Shown: positions 57,407 to 64,000 of the stretch, in pieces
Layout of the letters: the number at the start of each line of letters is the position of its first letter
Numbering within the stretch: the first letter of the stretch is position 1
Assembly: GCA_902598735.1 (NCBI GenBank)
Contig: CACKCM010000003.1
Coordinates: 45,984-109,983, forward strand
Direction of reading: 5' to 3'
From: an uncultured Pelagibacteraceae bacterium
Lineage (GTDB): Bacteria > Pseudomonadota > Alphaproteobacteria > Pelagibacterales > Pelagibacteraceae
DNA length: 64,000 bases
Made by a program: the position numbers and the translations under genes
Notes under the pieces: generated by a model
What the model was told of the DNA's origin: nothing
The model's database searches: none
Seen by the model: the letters and a program-made list of their open reading frames with translations, nothing else

Positions 57407-58300
57407 ATGGACTTTCTTATTTTTAAAGCTCCAATGTTAATGGTCCAAGCATCATTGGACGGTATCCTTTTAGGTATTTTATTTGCATTGATTGCCTATG
57501 GAATGGCTCTTCAATGGGGTGTGATGAATATAATTAACATTGCACAAGGTGATTTAGTAATTCTCGGAGGTTACATCGCATACACTATTTACCTATGGGG
57601 GATCCATCCTGCTTGGGGAGTTATTATATCTCCAATTATAATGTTTTTTGTCGGGTGGGCACTCTATAAGTTAGTAATCAATAAAGTAGTGGATAGAGAC
57701 TTATTTATTTCAATTTTAGCAACTTTTGGTATCGCTATTGTATTCCAACAATTAATGAATTTTATTTTCGGTGCAGACGTAGTTGTTGCACAGTCTGAAT
57801 ATGGAACAACAATGTTATTTGATAATTCAGTAACCTTACCAAATTCAAAAATATTCTCTGCTTTTATAAGTGTTTTATATGCAATAGCTTTGGTTATTTA
57901 TATGAAAAAATCTAGACTTGGACGAGCCATAAGAGCTACAGCACAAAATGCGAGAGCTGCAAAAATTTTAGGCGTGGATACCGAAAAAGTTTATGCTGCA
58001 ACTTTTGGAATAAATGCAGCTTTATGCGGAATTGCAGGAGCTTTAATTTCTATTACTCTAACTCTTCACCCATATGTAGGACTTCCTTATACAGTTAGAT
58101 CTTTCATGATAGTTATTGTTGCAGGTCTCGGTAATTTACCAGCAGTAGCAGTTTCAGGAATGGGATTAGGATTATTTGAAGAGTTTGCAGATTATATTTT
58201 AGGAACAGAGTTTAGAATTGGAGCAGTATTTATGCTGCTTGTTTTCATATTAGTCTACAGAAGATTTAAACTATCAAAAAAAAGGGAGTATTTAAAATGA
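57407..58300 (+). CDS. livH: Branched-chain-type ABC permease LivH
   Basis: GLGNLPAVAVSGMGLGLFEEFADYILG. Confidence 0.9.
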   Translation: MDFLIFKAPMLMVQASLDGILLGILFALIAYGMALQWGVMNIINIAQGDLVILGGYIAYTIYLWGIHPAWGVIISPIIMFFVGWALYKLVINKVVDRDLFISILATFGIAIVFQQLMNFIFGADVVVAQSEYGTTMLFDNSVTLPNSKIFSAFISVLYAIALVIYMKKSRLGRAIRATAQNARAAKILGVDTEKVYAATFGINAALCGIAGALISITLTLHPYVGLPYTVRSFMIVIVAGLGNLPAVAVSGMGLGLFEEFADYILGTEFRIGAVFMLLVFILVYRRFKLSKKREYLK

Positions 58301-59427
58301 AGAAATTTGCTCTCATTCTATTTGCTATTTTATTTTCAACTAGCTTGCTAGCACATTCACCACCTCAATTTAACTCAAAAGAAAATTGTAGAAAAAAATT
58401 ATCGATGCTTAAAGGTATCTCCAAATTAAAAGGTTATGATGGAGGTGAAATAATTAAATTTAATTCATATACTGGATTTGACCAAAGAACAGTATTGATA
58501 GATGGTCATTTAAATAATCCTGTTGAAATTACAGGATATCTTCGATTGCCAGAGGGAACAGGTAAAGTTCCTATAGTAATTTATACTCATAGTAGTGGTG
58601 GACCAGGAGATTACGTTTGGGATGACTTCGTGTATCATGCTGCACAAAATCTTTTAAATGAAGGTATAGGTGTAATGTATATAGATAATTTCTGTCCAAG
58701 AGGCGCTAGGTCTACATGGAGAGATCAATCTAAAGTACCTTTGATAAATGGGGCAATCGACGCTATTTTAGCTTTAAAAGTTTTACAATCTCATCCTAGG
58801 TCTAATGGAAAATTTGGAACAACTGGCCACTCAAGAGGTGGAACTAATTCATTTTTTTTATCGGATGTTAAACTTACATCTAAATTTCTAGAGGGAACAA
58901 AAGGTTTTGACGCAATTCTTCCAGAAGCGGCAGAATGTAGGATGGCCGGCTTTTTTGCAGAGCCGGAATTAACTTCTAATACCACAATGCTTGTAGTGCA
59001 CGGTGGTGCAGATGATTACACTTTGGCTAAGTTTTGCAAGGAGCATGCTGAGAGAATTAAAGCTCCCCCAGGAAAAGTAAAAGTGGATATTAAAGAAGGT
59101 TGGTATCATGCTTGGGCTGCTGGTAAAAAACCTTGGAGAGAAAAGATGGCAATGACTCTTCATGATTGTCCTGATTTTTATGTTGATAATGAAGGCAGGT
59201 TTACTAATCCGACATGGGTAGAGTGGATGGTCAATAAACACAAAGTTTATTCTTCTGTGGAAGAATTTTATGAAACTGCACAAAAAAATCCAAGAAAAGC
59301 ATGGAAAACTGGTTTTAAAATTATGAAAAAAGAAAAATGCATTTCTAAAGGAGTTACTATAGGCGGAGATAATGCAGATGTTTATATGCCTCAATTTATA
59401 AATTTCTTTAAGGAAAATTTATTATGA
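58297..59427 (+). CDS. Secreted dienelactone-hydrolase-like alpha/beta hydrolase embedded in the liv operon
   Basis: Signal peptide; TTGHSRGGTN nucleophile elbow; VVHGGADDYT; WYHAW. Confidence 0.82.
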   Translation: MKKFALILFAILFSTSLLAHSPPQFNSKENCRKKLSMLKGISKLKGYDGGEIIKFNSYTGFDQRTVLIDGHLNNPVEITGYLRLPEGTGKVPIVIYTHSSGGPGDYVWDDFVYHAAQNLLNEGIGVMYIDNFCPRGARSTWRDQSKVPLINGAIDAILALKVLQSHPRSNGKFGTTGHSRGGTNSFFLSDVKLTSKFLEGTKGFDAILPEAAECRMAGFFAEPELTSNTTMLVVHGGADDYTLAKFCKEHAERIKAPPGKVKVDIKEGWYHAWAAGKKPWREKMAMTLHDCPDFYVDNEGRFTNPTWVEWMVNKHKVYSSVEEFYETAQKNPRKAWKTGFKIMKKEKCISKGVTIGGDNADVYMPQFINFFKENLL

Positions 59428-60482
59428 TGAAACAAAAGGATTTAATTTTATACTCTGGTTTAATTATCTTAGGTTTAGCAGCACCTTACTTATTTTCTGC
59501 TTTTAAAGTTCAGCTTACATATCTTTGTGTCTTGATCGTTCTAGCGATGACATGGAACTTGCAAGGTGGAGAAATGGGCTACAACACCTTTGGAAATATC
59601 CTTTTCTACGGTCTAGGAATGTATTTAACTGCTTCAGTTCAAGTGGGAATGTTTTTCCCATTAGCTGAATGGACAGAAAGCGGTGGAGAAAAAACTTTTG
59701 TACATACAACGGCACAATATTTTCAAGGAATAGGTGTAGGATTATTGGTTGCAGCAATTATCCCAACTATTATAGCGGGCGCTATAGGTTACGCTATTTT
59801 AGGTTTGAGAGGCCACTACTTTGCTATTTGTACTTTAGGTTTAGGGATAGCAGCAGGTGAAATTGCTGGAGGAATAGAAATTATCGGGGCCGGTCAAGGT
59901 TTTACCACACCACCTTTTCCTGCTGAAATTGTTGATGCTGAAGCTAGAGGAAAGTTTTTCTACTTTTTAAGTTTTGCATTATTAATCGGAACATTTGTTT
60001 TTGTTAAATATATTTACGGTTCTAGATTTAGATTAATTCTAAACGCAATAAGAGATAATGAGGATAAAGCAGAAGCAATGGGTATTCAAACTATGAAATA
60101 TAAAATTGTAGGCTGGATGTGTTCAGCATTCTTCTGTGGTCTCGCGGGTGGAATAATGGGAGGACTTATTGGATATATAGACTCTACCGATGTAGCATTT
60201 GATGGAAGAGAGATGGGAGTATTTATGGTTCTCATGGCAATACTTGGCGGTAAAGGAACTTTATGGGGACCAGTAATTGGTGCAACTTTATTTCATTTTT
60301 TCAAAGAAGGACTATGGACGTTAATATTAGGCTGGCAATATGTTGCGCTGGGAGTTTTAATTGTTGTAATCGTAGTTTATTTCCCAGAAGGATTAATGGG
60401 TTGGTTGCGAGAAAAATATCCTGAAAGATTTGGTGAAGTGATAGATGAAAAAGATCGTAAAGCACAGGTGGAATTAAAATGA
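59424..60482 (+). CDS. livM: Branched-chain-type ABC permease LivM
   Basis: GYAILGLRGHYFAICTLGLGIA, GGKGTLWGPVIGA. Confidence 0.9.
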   Translation: MMKQKDLILYSGLIILGLAAPYLFSAFKVQLTYLCVLIVLAMTWNLQGGEMGYNTFGNILFYGLGMYLTASVQVGMFFPLAEWTESGGEKTFVHTTAQYFQGIGVGLLVAAIIPTIIAGAIGYAILGLRGHYFAICTLGLGIAAGEIAGGIEIIGAGQGFTTPPFPAEIVDAEARGKFFYFLSFALLIGTFVFVKYIYGSRFRLILNAIRDNEDKAEAMGIQTMKYKIVGWMCSAFFCGLAGGIMGGLIGYIDSTDVAFDGREMGVFMVLMAILGGKGTLWGPVIGATLFHFFKEGLWTLILGWQYVALGVLIVVIVVYFPEGLMGWLREKYPERFGEVIDEKDRKAQVELK

Positions 60483-61213
60483 GTATTTTACAAGTTAAAA
60501 ATGTAAGTAAATCTTTTGGTGGTGTTCAAGCTAACGTAGATATTTCTGTTTCGGTAGAGCAAGGATCTATCGTTGGTTTAATAGGACCTAATGGTTCAGG
60601 TAAAACTACTTTATTCAATTCTATTGTTGGAACTCATCCGATTGATAAAGGATCAATTGTTTTTGATAATACAGAAGTTTCTGAAATGCCTGTGCCAGCA
60701 GTCGCTAAACTTGGTTTGTTAAGAACCTTTCAACAAACAAGAATTTATTCAAAACTTAATTGTGTAGAGAATATGCTAATAAGTCACAAAGCTAGTGACT
60801 CAGGATTTATTTTTGCAAAAGTACCTACCGAACTTACTGAGAAAGCAGAAAATATTTTAAACTTTGTAGGTCTTTATCAAAAAAGAAATTTGAGAGCAGG
60901 TGATTTATCATTTGGACAACAAAAATTACTTGAATTAGCAATGGCTTTGATGAATGAACCTAAAATGCTTTTATTAGACGAGCCTACAGCTGGAATTAAT
61001 CCAACTTTAATTAATGGAATTATAGATAGATTAATTAAAATTAATAAAGATTATGGAATTACTTTATTAGTCATAGAGCACAATATGAAAGTAATTATGA
61101 GTCTAGCCCAAAAAATTTTCTGTTTAGCCCACGGTAAAATGTTAGCAGAGGGTTCTCCAGATCAAATTAAGAATGATAAGCGAGTTGTTGATGCTTACTT
61201 AGGAGCGCAGTAA
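60479..61213 (+). CDS. livG: ABC transporter ATP-binding protein LivG
   Basis: GPNGSGKTTLFN, LSFGQQKLLELAMAL. Confidence 0.92.
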   Translation: MSILQVKNVSKSFGGVQANVDISVSVEQGSIVGLIGPNGSGKTTLFNSIVGTHPIDKGSIVFDNTEVSEMPVPAVAKLGLLRTFQQTRIYSKLNCVENMLISHKASDSGFIFAKVPTELTEKAENILNFVGLYQKRNLRAGDLSFGQQKLLELAMALMNEPKMLLLDEPTAGINPTLINGIIDRLIKINKDYGITLLVIEHNMKVIMSLAQKIFCLAHGKMLAEGSPDQIKNDKRVVDAYLGAQ

Positions 61214-61998
61214 TGGCAAATCAATACGATGTTTTAGGTAAAGCACCTGGTTTAGAAGATTTAAATAAATTATCTCCTAACGATGTTCATCTAACCATTA
61301 GGGGCTTAAATGCTGGCTATGGAAAAATGGAGATACTTCATAATTTTGATTTAACAGTCAGTAAGGCTCAATCTTTATGTTTAATAGGACCTAATGGTGC
61401 GGGAAAATCTACTATTCTCCATTCAATATATGGTTTCACAAATATTTTTGATGGAAAAATTGAATTAGAAGGAAATGAAATTACGACATTAACTCCTGCA
61501 CAGAAGCTTAGTAAAGTGGGCATAGCTTATATCTTACAGGATAACTCAGTATTTCCTGATATGACAGTGGAGGAAAATCTTTTAATGGGTGGATACATTA
61601 AAGATAAACAGAATGAAGCTTACGAGGAAGCTGAGAGAATTTTTCAAAAATATGAGAGATTAAGAAATAGAAGAAACCAACCTGCAAAAGTTTTATCAGG
61701 TGGTGAGAGAAGATTATTAGAGATTTCAAGAGCGTTAGTTATGAAACCATCAGTTTTGTTAGTAGATGAACCATCAATTGGTTTGGAACCAAAATATATA
61801 AATATGGTTTTTGAAATTTTAGAAGATCTTCAAAAAGCAGAGAAGAAAACAATAATACTTGTAGAACAAAATGCAAAAAAAGGATTAGAGTTTGCAGATA
61901 TAGGTTATGTTTTAGTTTCTGGCCAAACAGCTATTGCAGGCAAAGGGGATGATCTTTTAAAAAATCCAGACGTAGGAAGATTATTCCTTGGTGGATGA
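61213..61998 (+). CDS. livF: ABC transporter ATP-binding protein LivF
   Basis: GPNGAGKSTILHSI, LSGGERRLLEISRAL. Confidence 0.92.
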   Translation: MANQYDVLGKAPGLEDLNKLSPNDVHLTIRGLNAGYGKMEILHNFDLTVSKAQSLCLIGPNGAGKSTILHSIYGFTNIFDGKIELEGNEITTLTPAQKLSKVGIAYILQDNSVFPDMTVEENLLMGGYIKDKQNEAYEEAERIFQKYERLRNRRNQPAKVLSGGERRLLEISRALVMKPSVLLVDEPSIGLEPKYINMVFEILEDLQKAEKKTIILVEQNAKKGLEFADIGYVLVSGQTAIAGKGDDLLKNPDVGRLFLGG

Positions 61999-62699
61999 TT
62001 AACTCGCAAGCTTTCTTTTCAGGTTTAAAATCTTTAAAAGGTGCAAGAAGTCCGGCGTTACCTTTAGCTGCATGTTTTGTTGCTTTAGGTGCTTTGCTCA
62101 AAGATGCTGGATTTAACATTCAACAGAGTGCAGCCTCAAGTTTTTTTACATATGCATTACCTGGACAATTAGTAATGGCAGAGTCATTATTACTTGGCGC
62201 TTCTATCGTAAATATTTTTTTAGCAGTTTGGTTAGTTAATTTTAGACTTTATCCAATGACAGTTTCATTGTTCCCTCTTCTTGAGCATAAATCTCAACCT
62301 AAGTGGAAATATTATTTATCTTGTCATTTCCTAGCAGTTTCATCGTGGTTAATTGCTAAAGACACTTATAAAAAGATTAATGCAAAATATCGAATAGATT
62401 TTTGGATAGGCATTGGTACTGGAACTTGGTTAACAGCTGTACTTATGACAGTTATTGGTTACCTTGCAGCAGATCTTTTAAATAAAGAAATGTTAATTGG
62501 ATTAGCAATAGTAAATCCGATTTATTTTTTTTGTATGATGATAGGTGCTATGAAAAATGTAGCTATATCTATTTCAGTTATTTTAGGTACAACTTTAGGA
62601 CCAATAATTTATTTATTTTCTACTGAGTGGTCGTTATTATTTGCTGGATTGATAGCAGGGACTATTGCTTATTTATTTGGAGAAAAAGATGGCAAGTAG
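61995..62699 (+). CDS. azlC: AzlC-family amino-acid exporter subunit
   Basis: AzlC-like polytopic protein followed by AzlD-like. Confidence 0.85.
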   Translation: MINSQAFFSGLKSLKGARSPALPLAACFVALGALLKDAGFNIQQSAASSFFTYALPGQLVMAESLLLGASIVNIFLAVWLVNFRLYPMTVSLFPLLEHKSQPKWKYYLSCHFLAVSSWLIAKDTYKKINAKYRIDFWIGIGTGTWLTAVLMTVIGYLAADLLNKEMLIGLAIVNPIYFFCMMIGAMKNVAISISVILGTTLGPIIYLFSTEWSLLFAGLIAGTIAYLFGEKDGK

Positions 62700-63015
62700 T
62701 CAACTTATAATTTTCGCAATTATAGCAACCTCAGTCGCTACATATATATCTAGATTTATGGGAGCACTCACTTCGGAAAAAGTTAGTGTGAAATCAAAAA
62801 TTTTTAAATGGTTTAATTGCGTTGCCTATTCAACTTTGGCTGCATTACTTGGTAGAATGATAATATTTCCTGCTGGAGTTTTAGCTGACTCAGAGCTTAC
62901 AATAAGACTTATAGTTTTCTTCACTTGCATTGCTATATTTATAATATCTAAAAAAAATTTAGTAATTCCGACCATAGCTTCAGCAATTATATTAAGTTTT
63001 TTGACTAACATTTGA
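62689..63015 (+). CDS. azlD: AzlD-family transporter subunit; start likely 62689
   Basis: ATYISRFMGALTSEK, overlaps azlC. Confidence 0.82.
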   Translation: MASSQLIIFAIIATSVATYISRFMGALTSEKVSVKSKIFKWFNCVAYSTLAALLGRMIIFPAGVLADSELTIRLIVFFTCIAIFIISKKNLVIPTIASAIILSFLTNI

Positions 63016-63033
63016 TTTGTGGTAAAATTAAAA

Positions 63034-63090
63034 ATGGAACCAATACTAGCAATTTTTATTGTTCTGTGGATCATGGGCACTATTGAATAA
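63034..63090 (+). CDS. 18-aa hydrophobic mini-ORF abutting the downstream oxygenase start
   Basis: MEPILAIFIVLWIMGTIE*; TAA immediately followed by ATG of next gene. Confidence 0.3.
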   Translation: MEPILAIFIVLWIMGTIE

Positions 63091-63987
63091 ATGAATTTTT
63101 CGATTTTAGATCATAAAAATTCTAAAAGAGTTCGTGTAATTAAGTTAAATGAAATCGACCTGGATAGATTGATTTTTCCTTTTAAAAAACATTCAATTCT
63201 ATCTTTAGAATATAAACCATTCTCAAGATTTAGCTTGGCAAAAAGCTTAGACGAGGTATTTCAAAATAAATTAAGTAAAACTTTGAGTGAAATTCTTAAT
63301 GATAGAAAAACTGGGACTGCCATCGTTGAGCCCGAAATTAAAAATAAGAAATTTGATAAAGATTTTTTAGTAAAGCTCTCAACAGGTCTTGCCTATCTAA
63401 TAGGCAATCCAAACTTTGACTCAATGACCGGCAAATATTATGCAAGATTTCATGTAAAACACCAAGACAGCAGTGATTCTTATTTAAGAAAGGCGTACAA
63501 TAATTTAGATCTTCACACTGACGGAACATATGTAAAAGAGAGTACTGATTGGCTTATAATGACAAAAATGGAAGAGCAAAACGTTAGCGGTGGAGAAAGT
63601 GTAATTTTACATTTAGATGATTGGGAACATTTAGAAGATTTAAGCAATGATCCTGTTGGGCAAGAAGATTTTGTTTGGGGGTCACCTAAAAGTAAAAATG
63701 TTGATTATAAAGTAGAGCATCCCGTATTTTCAAAAGATAAAAATGGCAAACCTATCATCTCTTACATTGATCAATTTCCTGAACCCAAAAATATGAGACA
63801 AGGATTATTTTTGCAAAAATTATCAGATGCTTTAGAACAAAGTAAAAATAAAATAATCTTTCCTTTGCCTGTTGGATCTACAATTTTCTCTAATAACTAT
63901 TTTTGGTTACACGGTAGAAAAGCTTTTAAAGAGCATTCTGGGTTATCTAGAGAATTATTGAGAATTCGAGGAACATTTTTCAACTAA
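63091..63987 (+). CDS. CsiD/GlaH-like Fe(II)/2-oxoglutarate-dependent oxygenase
   Basis: YARFHVKHQDSSDSYLRKAYNNLDLHTDGTYVKESTDWL (HxD motif) and NNYFWLHGRKAF..RELLRIRGTFF. Confidence 0.82.
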   Translation: MNFSILDHKNSKRVRVIKLNEIDLDRLIFPFKKHSILSLEYKPFSRFSLAKSLDEVFQNKLSKTLSEILNDRKTGTAIVEPEIKNKKFDKDFLVKLSTGLAYLIGNPNFDSMTGKYYARFHVKHQDSSDSYLRKAYNNLDLHTDGTYVKESTDWLIMTKMEEQNVSGGESVILHLDDWEHLEDLSNDPVGQEDFVWGSPKSKNVDYKVEHPVFSKDKNGKPIISYIDQFPEPKNMRQGLFLQKLSDALEQSKNKIIFPLPVGSTIFSNNYFWLHGRKAFKEHSGLSRELLRIRGTFFN

Positions 63988-64000
63988 TACATAGTTGACA

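Overview
AT-rich alphaproteobacterial chromosome segment. Gene content, order and style are consistent with a SAR11/Pelagibacterales-type streamlined genome; the lineage call is inference, not searched. Most of the window is densely packed core genome: the dcw cluster (mraY end, murD-ftsW-murG-murC-murB-ddl-ftsQ-ftsA-lpxC) with bamD and ligA; pepP, uvrD and fumC; thyX, mrp, hflKC, degP, miaA; ilvBHC-leuA; mreBCD-mrdA-rodA and bactofilin; metY; gshAB; cysE, msrB, ccdA, grxC; a livKHMGF operon with an embedded secreted hydrolase; azlCD; and a CsiD-like oxygenase. Two places stand out. (1) A circularly permuted two-piece tmRNA gene (minus strand, about 22535-22793; readable tag ANQKFALAA) has the 3' end of its coding piece duplicated as a perfect 25-bp direct repeat 1.65 kb away (20881-20905 and 22535-22559). 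The repeats bracket a mini-island with a DUF4268/PD-(D/E)XK-like protein, a small secreted protein, and six TGAGTCC heptamers near its two ends at roughly helical-turn spacing. The heptamers look like tyrosine-integrase arm sites, but no integrase is present. (2) The metY leader (46934-47220, minus) carries a SAM-II-like aptamer, an intrinsic terminator, a SAM-V-like aptamer, and an unannotated 31-aa upstream ORF. That ORF overlaps the metY start and contains mutually exclusive SD/anti-SD hairpins. Several sub-60-aa ORFs missed by the ORF track were also found.
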